NCBI GenBank assembly: GCA_037383845.1
Contig: JARRON010000054.1
Location: forward strand, 1-11,727
Origin: JARRON01 sp037383845
GTDB taxonomy: Bacteria > Pseudomonadota > Gammaproteobacteria > Steroidobacterales > XN24
Length of the DNA stretch: 11,727 bases
Direction: 5' to 3'
Positions within the stretch are counted from its first letter, which is position 1. Every line of letters starts with the position of its first letter. Positions 1 to 6,104 of the stretch are shown piece by piece. A model generated the notes under the pieces. The model was given only the letters and a program-made list of their open reading frames with translations, had not been told where the DNA came from and did not search any database. Both the position numbers and the translations under genes were made by a program.

Positions 1-219
1 GGATGGCTGGAATATTACGTCACTAACAGCGATCCCCGATGGGACTCGCTCGCAGATAATCCGGCCTACCAGGCCCTGATGGCCGAGGTGAAGGCTGACG
101 TGGACCGGCAGCGCGCCGAGATCGAGCGTATCGAGGTGGAGGAGGATTTTGCAGCTCTGCTTGAAAAACTTCTCGAGCGAAAGAAAGAACTAGCAAACGA
201 AAGAGCCGGTAAAACGTAG
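1..219 (+). CDS. C-terminal fragment of a probable TPR-type protein (5' truncated)
   Basis: An open frame enters from the left edge in frame 1 and ends at TAG 217-219, giving 72 visible residues. It has a short pattern DPRWDSLADNPAYQALMAEV followed by a charged, probably helical tail rich in Glu, Arg and Lys. A phrase of the type 'DPR...L...P.YQAL..EV' followed by a helical tail is typical of the C-termini of long tetratricopeptide proteins, including those fused to an N-terminal winged-helix or adenylate-cyclase domain. That assignment is inference from the tail alone; no catalytic or DNA-binding domain lies inside the window. It runs convergently to the large minus-strand operon. An imperfect hairpin follows 15 bases after the stop. 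Confidence 0.5.
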   Translation, partial: GWLEYYVTNSDPRWDSLADNPAYQALMAEVKADVDRQRAEIERIEVEEDFAALLEKLLERKKELANERAGKT

Positions 220-600
220 GAACCGATTGATACTCTGAGCGGCCGCTAATGGCCGTCAGCAGACACGACCATCCGGCTGCACAATGCCAGCGAGGCTCTG
301 CAGGGAGCGGCGACGCATTGCAGGATCGCGCCCGACCACGTCAAAGCGAGGGGGACTGGTCGCGGTGGCTGAGCTGGTGGCGAGCGATCTAGAGCGGCTG
401 GCTCACGCGGTGGACCGAGCGGGCCAGTTTTCCGCACCCGGACCAGGCTGCATGGGACCATCGGGAGAGAACCCGGGCCGGGGCGGCCAGTAACGCCTGC
501 GCCATCGTGGCAGTAGCTTTCAGTCCCGATATCTGCCCAGTCCATGGGGATATCGCGGGCCAAAACTACAGGCATTGGTATACCCAGTCGCCGATTTGGC
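220..600. other. Gene-poor intergenic region
   Basis: About 380 bases lie between the end of the truncated plus-strand gene and the terminator of the minus-strand operon. Short open frames exist on both strands (for example 284-493 plus), but none has a convincing ribosome binding site or recognisable protein. One minus-strand stretch (256-402) contains the words FDVVGRDPAMRR, which resemble the entry of sigma-54 activator AAA+ domains; see findings. No tRNA-end duplication, transposase remnant or repeat was seen. Confidence 0.6.
235..259 (+). other. Imperfect hairpin downstream of the truncated gene
   Basis: CTGA-g-CGGCC, loop GCTAAT, GGCCG-TCAG: nine base pairs with one bulged G, starting 15 bases after the stop codon at 219. 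No T-run follows, so it is not a classical intrinsic terminator. It could protect the 3' end of the transcript or be chance in GC-rich DNA. Confidence 0.3.
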
Positions 601-626
601 AAAAGAAAGGCCACCCGAAGGTGGCC
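601..626 (-). terminator. Intrinsic terminator after tRNA-Pro and the thrS-merR operon
   Basis: Read on the minus strand: stem GGCCACC, loop TTCG, stem GGTGGCC, then TTTCTTTT. The seven perfect pairs, the stable UUCG loop and the U-rich tail make a clear rho-independent terminator, 30 bases past the 3' end of tRNA-Pro. No other terminator is visible between merR and this one, so it probably also ends read-through transcripts of the whole operon. The plus-strand side (GAATTCTTTCTTC...) is also T-rich, so it may work in both directions for the convergent gene. Confidence 0.85.
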
Positions 627-655
627 GAATTCTTTCTTCTTTTCAGTTGTTTGGA

Positions 656-732
656 TGGTCGGGGCGATAGGATTTGAACCTACGACCCCCTGCACCCCAT
701 GCAGGTGCGCTACCAGGCTGCGCCACGCCCCG
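656..732 (-). tRNA. tRNA-Pro (anticodon GGG)
   Basis: The minus strand folds into a complete 77-nt cloverleaf. The acceptor pairs CGGGGCG with CGCCCCG, followed by discriminator A and an encoded CCA. The D arm is GCGC-AGCCTGGTA-GCGC. The anticodon stem CCTGC/GCAGG encloses loop ATGGGGT, which gives anticodon GGG. The T arm GTAGG-TTCGAAT-CCTAT has one G-U pair. GGG reads the proline codons CCC and CCU. It lies 83 bases downstream of the merR-like stop codon, has its own promoter-like sequence (779-806), and is followed by a strong terminator. Confidence 0.97.
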
Positions 733-750
733 ACCGAGGGAAATTTTTCA

Positions 751-766
751 GGCGGCTACTGCCGCC
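751..766 (-). other. Small hairpin in the tRNA-Pro 5' leader
   Basis: Minus strand GGCGGC, loop AGTA, GCCGCC: six perfect GC pairs between the proposed promoter and the tRNA 5' end, followed by TGAAAAATTT and not by a U-run. It is not a terminator as written. It may be a processing signal or a structural element in the precursor. Confidence 0.35.
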
Positions 767-778
767 GGGAGGGCCGGC

Positions 779-806
779 ATGATACCCGAAGGCAGCGGCC
801 CGGCAA
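779..806 (-). promoter_or_regulatory. Sigma-70-like promoter for tRNA-Pro
   Basis: On the minus strand TTGCCG (806-801) and TATCAT (784-779) are 16 bases apart. Both are close to the sigma-70 consensus. Initiation would fall near 772, giving a leader of about 40 nt before tRNA-Pro. It sits just after the merR-like stop codon at 816, so tRNA-Pro can be transcribed independently of the operon. The call rests on the match and position only. Confidence 0.55.
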
Positions 807-815
807 AGAATTCGG

Positions 816-1175
816 CTACTTGCTTCGAAGGATCTTCAGGACTTCTTCCAGTTCCACCCGGATCTGGCGGATGATCTGGATGCTCTGGGTAAGGTCTTCC
901 TTGGCGTCCTCGCCGGTCAGTCGCTGGCGGGCGCCCCCGATCGTGAAGCCCTCGTCGTACAGCAGGCTTCGGATCTGGCGGATCAGCAGCACGTCGCGCC
1001 GCTGGTAATAGCGCCGGTTCCCTCGCCGCTTGACCGGCTTGAGCTGCGGAAACTCCTGCTCCCAGTAGCGAAGCACGTGGGGCTTCACCCCGCAGAGCTC
1101 ACTCACTTCCCCGATGGTGAAGTACCGTTTTCCGGGGATTGGGGGTAGTTCGTCGTTATTCCCCGCTTCCAGCAT
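816..1175 (-). CDS. Small MerR-family transcriptional regulator
   Basis: A 119-residue protein with an N-terminal MerR winged helix-turn-helix: FTIGEVSELCGVKPHVLRYW at about 19-38 is the recognition segment and RRGNRRYY at about 50-57 is the wing. IRSLLYDEGFTIGGARQRL continues the MerR fold, and a C-terminal helix (about 94-118) probably forms the dimer coiled coil. There is no effector-binding domain and there are no metal-binding cysteines (the single Cys is in the HTH), so any inducer is unknown. This short regulator is found next to ihfA in many gammaproteobacteria, but I know of no established target. Its ATG lies inside ihfA (20-base overlap), and GGTGGAAG just upstream can serve as ribosome binding site, so translation is probably coupled. 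Confidence 0.93.
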   Translation of the reverse strand: MLEAGNNDELPPIPGKRYFTIGEVSELCGVKPHVLRYWEQEFPQLKPVKRRGNRRYYQRRDVLLIRQIRSLLYDEGFTIGGARQRLTGEDAKEDLTQSIQIIRQIRVELEEVLKILRSK

Positions 1176-1455
1176 AGGCTTCCACCCGAGTCTTTAGTTT
1201 TTGTCCGGGTCGGAACGTCACCACCCGGCGGGCAGTGATCGGGATTTCCTCTCCGGTTTTTGGATTGCGCCCAGGGCGCTGGTTTTTGTCTCGGAGATCG
1301 AAGTTGCCGAAACCGGACAGCTTGACCTGTTCGCCGTTGGCGAGCGCCGTCCGGATCTCCTCGAAAAACATCTCGACGAGTTCACGCGCCTCGCGCTTGT
1401 TCAGGCCAAGCTCGTTGAATAGCGCCTCGGCCATGTCCGCCTTCGTGAGTGCCAT
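1156..1455 (-). CDS. ihfA: Integration host factor subunit alpha
   Basis: A 99-residue HU/IHF-family protein, full length for IhfA. It pairs with IhfB to form the IHF heterodimer, which bends DNA sharply at specific sites and acts in nucleoid structure, sigma-54 promoters, replication and recombination. The sequence keeps the IhfA start MALTKADMAEALFNELGL, the body VKLSGFGNFDLRDKNQRPGR, the beta-arm RNPKTGEEIPI with the DNA-intercalating proline at position 65, and the end FRPGQKLKTRVE. The gene starts three bases after the pheT stop. AAGG sits directly against the ATG, too close to be a normal ribosome binding site, so translation may depend on coupling with pheT or on GAGAG a few bases further upstream. 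The 3' end overlaps the merR-like gene by 20 bases. Confidence 0.98.
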   Translation of the reverse strand: MALTKADMAEALFNELGLNKREARELVEMFFEEIRTALANGEQVKLSGFGNFDLRDKNQRPGRNPKTGEEIPITARRVVTFRPGQKLKTRVEAYAGSGE

Positions 1456-1458
1456 CCT

Positions 1459-3828
1459 TCAGTCTCTCAGTCGGGCCCCGAAATCAGCTTCGAGGCGAGC
1501 CATCACGGCACCGACCACCTCATCGGCATCGGCGTCGGTAAGGGTGCGCGCATATTCCTGCAAAATCAAGCCAAAAGCGACGCTTTTTGCTCCTGAGTCT
1601 ATGCCCTTGCCCGTGTATACATCGAAAACCCGACATTCTGTTAAAAGCTGCCCCGCCGCGTCGCGGACCGCGTCTGCGAGCGCAGCAGCGGAAACGCCCC
1701 GGTCCACCACCACCGCCAGATCACGCCGGATCGCCGGGAACCTGGAAATGCTCTGGTAAACAGGCAGTTCCGCCTGGAAGCTCGATGCCGCATCCAGCTC
1801 CCATAAAATCGGCGCAGACTCCAGCTCCAGCTCGCGCACCAGCCCTGGGTGCAGTGCACCAATCCAGCCGACCGGAATGTCGCCTCGCCAGATTCGGGCG
1901 CACTGCCCCGGGTGAAGCGCCGGATGTTCGCCCGCCTCAATCCGGAACCGGCCCCGCGTCTGGGCGAGCAGGGCCTCTACGTCGGCCTTTGCGTCGAAGA
2001 AGTCGACCGGCGTGTCGGGCGTGCCCCACTGCTCCGGGAGGCGCGGCCCGGAAATCACGCCGGACAGGGTCATTTCCTGTTTCAGATCATTATCTTCCTG
2101 GATAAACCTCAGACCTGACTCGAACAGACGCACGCGGCCCTGCCGGCGACTCACGTTACGCCGGAGGGCACCCAGCAGCCCCGGCCAAAGCGACACCCGC
2201 ATGTGGCTGAGCTCGGACGAGATGGGATTGGCCAGCGGCAGCGCGGGCGTATCGGGGAAAAGCGTCGACTGTACCCGGGGATCCACGAAACTGAAGGTGA
2301 TGGCCTCCTGGTAGCCGCGGGCCACCAGGGTGTCCGCGAGCCGGGCCCACGGCAGCCGCGCCTCGGTGGCAGTGCCCAGGACCGAGGCGCCGGTACCCCG
2401 CTCCTCGGGGATGCGATCGTAGCCGTGAATCCGGGCGACCTCCTCTATAAGGTCCACTTCCTCCGCCACGTCGAAGCGATGGGACGGCGGGGTCACGCGC
2501 CAGGCCTGCCCGTCGGATGCGACCTCCATCCCCAGGCCGGCGAGGATTCGCTCCACTTCTGCCTCCGGGACTTCAGTGCCCAGGAGCATCGCGAGGCGCT
2601 CCCGTCGGAGCAGGATGGCCTTCCGGGCGGGCAGCTGGTCCCCGGCCACACGCTCGACCACGGGCCCCGGGGTCCCACCGGCGATGCTCACCAGGAGCTG
2701 GGTCGCCCGCTCCACGGCCCTCCGCTGGTGGGCGGGGTCGACGCCGCGCTCGAACCTCAGAGAGGCGTCGGTATGCAGCCCCAGCCGGCGCGCCCGGCCG
2801 GCGATGGCCAGGGGATCGAAGAAGGCCACCTCGAAGAAAATGTCCGTGCTCTGGCGGGTCACGCCAGAGGTCTCGCCGCCCATGATGCCCGCCAGGGCCC
2901 GGGCCTTCTCCCGGTCTGCGATGACCAGCATGTCCGCTTCGAGCTCGACTTCCCGGCCGTCGAGCAGGACGAGGGTCTCGCCCGGCTCGGCCAGACGCAC
3001 GACGATCCCGCCCGCCAGGTTGGCCAGGTCAAATCCGTGCATGGGCTGACCGAGCTCCAGCATGACGTAATTGGTCACGTCCACCACAGGGTGGATGGCC
3101 CGAATGCCGGAGCGTCTCAGCTTCTCCACCATCCACAGGGGGGTTTCCGCATCCGGCGAGATGCCGCGGACGACCCGGCCTACAAAGCGCGGGCAAGCCT
3201 CCGGCGCGAGTACTTCGATGGGGAAGCTGTCGTCGCTGCCCGCGGCTACCTGGGACAGTTCCGGCCAGTCCAGCGCCATGTCGTTGGCGAGCGCCACTTC
3301 CCGGGCGATTCCCAGAAGGCTGAAACAGTCCCCCCGGTTCGGGGTGAGGTCCACGTCGATGATGGCGTCGTCCAGGCCGAGCCAGTCCCGCAGGTCGGTC
3401 CCGGGCACCGCGCCCTGGGGCAGGTCCATGATGCCGGAGTGGTCTTCCGAGAGCCCAAGCTCCCTGGCCGAGCACAGCATCCCCTGGCTTTCCACGCCCC
3501 GGAGCCGGGCTTTCCTGATCTTCATCCCTCCCGGAAGCTCGCCGCCCACCCGGGCCAGCGGGGCGAGCATTCCGGCCCGCACGTTGGGCGCGCCGCAGAC
3601 GATGGACAGGGCGTCGCCGCCGGCATTCACCTTGCAGACCGTGAGCTTGTCGGCGTCCGGATGGGGTTCCACGGCCTCCACCCGGCCTACCACCACGCCG
3701 GAGAAGGCGCCGGCGGCCGGCTGATAGCCGTCCACTTCCAGTCCCGCCATGGTCAGCTGCTGGACCAGGCCGGCGGTGTCCACGGGAGGATTCACCCATT
3801 CCCGCAGCCAGCGCTCGCTGAATTTCAT
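1459..3828 (-). CDS. pheT: Phenylalanyl-tRNA synthetase beta subunit
   Basis: A 789-residue beta chain of the (alpha-beta)2 class II enzyme that charges tRNA-Phe in the cytoplasm; usual length is about 795. Visible parts in order: an N-terminal segment MKFSERWLREWV; an OB-fold tRNA-binding domain at about 43-150 (VVVGRVEAVEPHPDADKL); the B3/B4 editing region at about 212-390 (VVDVTNYVMLELGQPMHGFD); the B5 domain at about 400-475; a degenerate synthetase core (HGYDRIPE, then AITFSFVDP); and the C-terminal anticodon-binding FDX-ACB domain from about 695 (SRFPAIRRDLAVVVDR). The ATG at 3828 overlaps the pheS stop as ATGA, which indicates translational coupling. The same frame stays open upstream through pheS to 4773, but that extension is low-complexity and out of frame with the family, so I reject it. 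Confidence 0.98.
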   Translation of the reverse strand: MKFSERWLREWVNPPVDTAGLVQQLTMAGLEVDGYQPAAGAFSGVVVGRVEAVEPHPDADKLTVCKVNAGGDALSIVCGAPNVRAGMLAPLARVGGELPGGMKIRKARLRGVESQGMLCSARELGLSEDHSGIMDLPQGAVPGTDLRDWLGLDDAIIDVDLTPNRGDCFSLLGIAREVALANDMALDWPELSQVAAGSDDSFPIEVLAPEACPRFVGRVVRGISPDAETPLWMVEKLRRSGIRAIHPVVDVTNYVMLELGQPMHGFDLANLAGGIVVRLAEPGETLVLLDGREVELEADMLVIADREKARALAGIMGGETSGVTRQSTDIFFEVAFFDPLAIAGRARRLGLHTDASLRFERGVDPAHQRRAVERATQLLVSIAGGTPGPVVERVAGDQLPARKAILLRRERLAMLLGTEVPEAEVERILAGLGMEVASDGQAWRVTPPSHRFDVAEEVDLIEEVARIHGYDRIPEERGTGASVLGTATEARLPWARLADTLVARGYQEAITFSFVDPRVQSTLFPDTPALPLANPISSELSHMRVSLWPGLLGALRRNVSRRQGRVRLFESGLRFIQEDNDLKQEMTLSGVISGPRLPEQWGTPDTPVDFFDAKADVEALLAQTRGRFRIEAGEHPALHPGQCARIWRGDIPVGWIGALHPGLVRELELESAPILWELDAASSFQAELPVYQSISRFPAIRRDLAVVVDRGVSAAALADAVRDAAGQLLTECRVFDVYTGKGIDSGAKSVAFGLILQEYARTLTDADADEVVGAVMARLEADFGARLRD

Positions 3829-4820
3829 CGAACCGCTCCCTGGTTGAACTGCCGCAGGAAGCGCAGGTCGTTGTCGAAGAACAGGCGCAGGTCGTCCACC
3901 CCGTAGCGGAGCATGGCCAGCCGCTCTACCCCCATGCCAAAGGCGTAGCCGGTGTAGTTCTCCGGATCGATGCCGCCGAACTCCAGCACCCTCGGATGCA
4001 CCATTCCGCAGCCCAGGATCTCCAGCCAGCCCTCGCCCCAGCTGACGTCCACCTCCGCGGAGGGCTCCGTGAACGGGAAGTAGGACGGCCGGAAGCGGAG
4101 CCGGACCTTCCGTTCGAAGAACCGCTCCAGGAAATCGTGCAGCACGGCCTTGAGGTGGGCGAAGCTCACGCCGCGGTCCACTACCAGTCCCTCCACCTGG
4201 TGGAACATGGGCGAATGCGTCTGGTCGGAGTCGCAGCGGTAGACCCGGCCCGGGGCGATCAACCGGATTGGCGCGCCGTCCCGCCGCATGGAGCGGATCT
4301 GGACCGGCGACGTGTGAGTGCGGAGCAGACGCCCGTCGCCAAAGTAAAAGGTGTCGTGCATGGCCCGGGCCGGGTGGTGCTCCGGGATGTTCAGGGCCTC
4401 GAAATTGTGGAACTCGTCCTCCACCTCCGGGCCTGTATGCACGTCGAACCCGGCGTGGCGGAATATGGACTCCATTCGCCGCATGGTCCGGCTGACCGGA
4501 TGCAGCCCCCCGGTTTCCTCGCCCCGGCCCGGAAGGGTCACGTCCACCCGCCGGGATTCGATGGCCGCCGCCTCGGCTTCTGCCTCGAGGGCCTCTCGCC
4601 GGTCGTTGATGGCCTCCTGGAGCGCCTTCTTGGCCAGGTTGATGGCCTGGCCGGCCGCCGGGCGGTCCTCCGCCGGGAGGCTCCCCAGCCCCTTGAGCAG
4701 GTCCGTCAGCAGGCCCTTCTTCCCCAGGTAGCGGACCCGGACCTTGTCGAGGCTCGCCAGGTCGGTACTGCAATTCGCCGCCTGCCGTCCTTCCTCGAGC
4801 AGCTTGGCTGCGTCTTCCAC
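3825..4820 (-). CDS. pheS: Phenylalanyl-tRNA synthetase alpha subunit
   Basis: The catalytic alpha subunit of PheRS, 331 residues from the start chosen here (family about 327-340). An N-terminal coiled-coil arm covers about 1-90. Class II motif 1 lies near 129-152 (GPEVEDEFHNFEALNIPEHH), motif 2 near 184-212 (GRVYRCDSDQTHSPMFHQVE), and motif 3 near 293-306 (AFGMGVERLAMLRYG). The end DLRLFFDNDLRFLRQF is standard. Two GTG codons compete. The one at 4835 has no ribosome binding site. The one at 4820 has AGGAG six bases upstream and gives MEDAAKLLEE, resembling known PheS N-termini, so I prefer 4820. The gene shares ATGA with pheT. A strong hairpin with a U-rich tail lies just before it (4837-4874). 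Confidence 0.97.
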   Translation of the reverse strand: MEDAAKLLEEGRQAANCSTDLASLDKVRVRYLGKKGLLTDLLKGLGSLPAEDRPAAGQAINLAKKALQEAINDRREALEAEAEAAAIESRRVDVTLPGRGEETGGLHPVSRTMRRMESIFRHAGFDVHTGPEVEDEFHNFEALNIPEHHPARAMHDTFYFGDGRLLRTHTSPVQIRSMRRDGAPIRLIAPGRVYRCDSDQTHSPMFHQVEGLVVDRGVSFAHLKAVLHDFLERFFERKVRLRFRPSYFPFTEPSAEVDVSWGEGWLEILGCGMVHPRVLEFGGIDPENYTGYAFGMGVERLAMLRYGVDDLRLFFDNDLRFLRQFNQGAVR

Positions 4821-4826
4821 GCCGTT

Positions 4827-4831
4827 CTCCT
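4827..4831 (-). promoter_or_regulatory. Ribosome binding site deciding the pheS start
   Basis: AGGAG on the minus strand, six bases before GTG at 4820. The alternative GTG at 4835 lies upstream of this site and has only terminator-tail sequence before it. The site is six bases beyond the U-tract of the upstream hairpin. Confidence 0.75.
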
Positions 4832-4836
4832 GCACG

Positions 4837-4874
4837 AATAAAGAAGGGGAAAGGCGATCCGGCCTTTCCCCTTC
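4837..4874 (-). terminator. Intrinsic terminator or attenuator between rplT and pheS
   Basis: On the minus strand, stem GAAGGGGAAAGGC (4874-4862), loop CGGATC, stem GCCTTTCCCCTTC (4855-4843), then TTTATT. This is 13 perfect base pairs and a short U-rich tail, a convincing rho-independent terminator about 47 bases after the rplT stop and ending 17 bases before the pheS start. Since pheST has no obvious separate promoter in this gap, it probably ends only part of the transcripts and lowers pheST output relative to the ribosomal protein genes. No phenylalanine-rich leader peptide like E. coli pheL is present upstream. Confidence 0.8.
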
Positions 4875-4920
4875 GCGATGCAGGCCGCAGCGGCCGGAGC
4901 CGCCGCGGCCGGACGATCAG

Positions 4921-5280
4921 TTATCGCGCGAGTGCGGCCTTGGCCTGTTCCGCGACGGCGCCAAACGCCTCCGGCTGGAACACGGCCATGTCGGCCAGCA
5001 CCTTGCGATCCAGTTCCACTCCGGCCTTCTTCAGGCCGTCCATGAGCCGGCTGAAGGACAGACCATGGCTCCTGGCGGCGGCGTTGATCCGCACGATCCA
5101 CAGGGAGCGGAATTCCCGCTTCCGGTTACGCCGGTCCCGGTAGGCGTACTGCCCTGCCTTGGTGACCGACTGCTTCGCGACCCGGAAGCTCTTTCGCCGG
5201 GCGCCGTAGTGGCCCTTGGCCTTCTTGAGAATCTTCTTGTGCCGCTGCTTCGCGGTCACACCACGCTTGACTCGTGCCAT
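4921..5280 (-). CDS. rplT: 50S ribosomal protein L20
   Basis: A 119-residue protein, full length for L20, which binds 23S rRNA early in large-subunit assembly. The N-terminal half (MARVKRGVTAKQRHKKILK to about residue 60) is the long basic helical extension with RKSFRVAKQSV and YAYRDRRNRKREFR. The C-terminal globular part carries LWIVRINAAARSHGLSFSRL and LDRKVLADMA. In E. coli and Bacillus L20 also represses its own operon by binding mRNA, so the structured infC-rpmI gap nearby is a candidate target here. The ATG has GGGAGG nine bases upstream; that site begins on the last base of the rpmI stop codon. A terminator-like hairpin follows. Confidence 0.98.
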   Translation of the reverse strand: MARVKRGVTAKQRHKKILKKAKGHYGARRKSFRVAKQSVTKAGQYAYRDRRNRKREFRSLWIVRINAAARSHGLSFSRLMDGLKKAGVELDRKVLADMAVFQPEAFGAVAEQAKAALAR

Positions 5281-5294
5281 GGCTCACATCCTCC

Positions 5295-5492
5295 CTAGGA
5301 ATACGGAAGCAGCTTGCGGACCGCCTTCACGTCGGCCTCGGCCACCTCGATGATGGGCCGGAGGTGGCGCTTCCGCTTGGAGCTCTTCTTGGTGAGGATG
5401 TGGTTCAGGTGCGACTGGCCGCGCTTGAAGCTGCCGTTCGGCCTGCTGCGAAACCGCTTGGCGGCCCCGCGATTGGTCTTCATCTTGGGCAT
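5295..5492 (-). CDS. rpmI: 50S ribosomal protein L35
   Basis: A 65-residue, strongly basic protein matching L35 along its whole length: MPKMKTNRGAAKRFR at the start, then GSFKRGQSHLNHILTKKSSK and KRHLRP near the middle. L35 is a small structural protein of the large subunit. GGAG lies eight bases before the ATG. The gene ends 14 bases before rplT and follows infC after a 90-base gap that holds a long hairpin, the expected location of translational control by L20. Confidence 0.97.
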   Translation of the reverse strand: MPKMKTNRGAAKRFRSRPNGSFKRGQSHLNHILTKKSSKRKRHLRPIIEVAEADVKAVRKLLPYS

Positions 5493-5543
5493 GTCTTTGT
5501 CTCCGGTTGTAGCCTGCGCGAGCTCATATGACCCGGCAGGCGA

Positions 5544-5583
5544 AGTCCGGCTGGGAAGGCCCTCAGGCCGTCTTCCCCGGACT
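5544..5583 (-). promoter_or_regulatory. Long hairpin in the infC-rpmI gap, candidate L20 operator element
   Basis: On the minus strand, starting at the last base of the infC stop: GTCCGG pairs with CCGGAC, GGAA with TTCC, and GGCC with GGCC around loop TGAG. There is an internal GAC on the 5' side and CAG on the 3' side. No U-run follows, so it is not a terminator. It ends about 51 bases before the rpmI ATG. In E. coli the L20 repressor site spans the infC end and the infC-rpmI gap; equivalence here is inference from position. Confidence 0.5.
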
Positions 5584-6101
5584 CACTTCTTTTTGGGCGC
5601 CAGGACCATGGTCATCTGGCGACCTTCCATCTGCGGGAACTGCTCGACACTGGCCAGTTCGGCCAGGTCATCCCGCACCCTTTCGAGGAGCTTGGCGCCC
5701 AGGTCCTTGTGCGCCATCTCCCGGCCTCGGAAACGCAGGGTCACCTTGGCCTTGTCTCCCGCGGTCAGAAACCTCACCAGGTTCTTCATCTTCACCTGGT
5801 AGTCCCCTTCTTCCGTCCCGGGCCGGAATTTAACTTCCTTGACCTGGGTCTGCCGCTGCTTCTTCTTGGCAGCGTGCGCCTTCTTGTTCTGCTCGAAGGC
5901 GAACTTGCCGTAATCCATGACCTTGCATACCGGCGGCTCCGCCATGGGCGCCACTTCTACAAGATCCAGTCCTTTCTCGCTGGCCAGGGCCAGGGCCTCG
6001 TCCCGGTCGAGTATTCCGACCTGTTCCCCGTCTGGGCCTATGACCCGCATCTGGGGCGAGCCGATGTCTTCGTTGCGACGTACGCGCTTGGACGCTGTGA
6101 T
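5583..6101 (-). CDS. infC: Translation initiation factor IF3, AUC start
   Basis: A 172-residue IF3, which binds the 30S subunit, checks the start codon and initiator tRNA, and prevents early 50S joining. The N-terminal domain contains SKRVRRNEDI, MRVIGPDGEQVGIL and ALASEKGLDLVEV. After PPVCKVMDYGKFAFEQ comes the basic linker KKAHAAKKKQRQ, then the C-terminal domain with VKEVKFRP, KVTLRFRGREMAH and a PKKK end. The first in-frame ATG (6050) would remove about 17 conserved N-terminal residues including SKRVRRNE. The only suitable codon upstream is ATC at 6101, with GGAGG eight bases before it inside the end of thrS. E. coli infC starts with AUU for the same autoregulatory reason, so AUC here is well supported. 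The gap to thrS is three bases and both genes share a reading frame. Confidence 0.95.
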   Translation of the reverse strand: MTASKRVRRNEDIGSPQMRVIGPDGEQVGILDRDEALALASEKGLDLVEVAPMAEPPVCKVMDYGKFAFEQNKKAHAAKKKQRQTQVKEVKFRPGTEEGDYQVKMKNLVRFLTAGDKAKVTLRFRGREMAHKDLGAKLLERVRDDLAELASVEQFPQMEGRQMTMVLAPKKK

Positions 6102-6104
6102 GCG

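Noticed and set aside
284..493. 69-codon plus-strand open frame in the gene-poor region
   Set aside because: No convincing ribosome binding site, biased composition, no recognisable domain.
246..695. 149-codon minus-strand frame starting inside tRNA-Pro
   Set aside because: Its first residues (GSNPIAPT) come from the tRNA T-arm, it runs through the terminator, and the rest has no family resemblance.
656..732. tRNA-Pro as an integration site of a mobile element
   Set aside because: tRNA genes are common targets, but no integrase, no repeated tRNA 3' end and no other mobile gene are visible in the flanking sequence.
2203..3906. 567-codon open frame antisense to pheT
   Set aside because: Shadow of pheT codon usage; biased composition, no domains, no ribosome binding site.
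3829..4773. Upstream extension of the pheT reading frame through pheS to a 1104-residue protein
   Set aside because: The extra part is low-complexity Gly/Pro/Arg sequence read out of frame across pheS. The family start MKFSERWL with an ATGA overlap at 3828 is clear.
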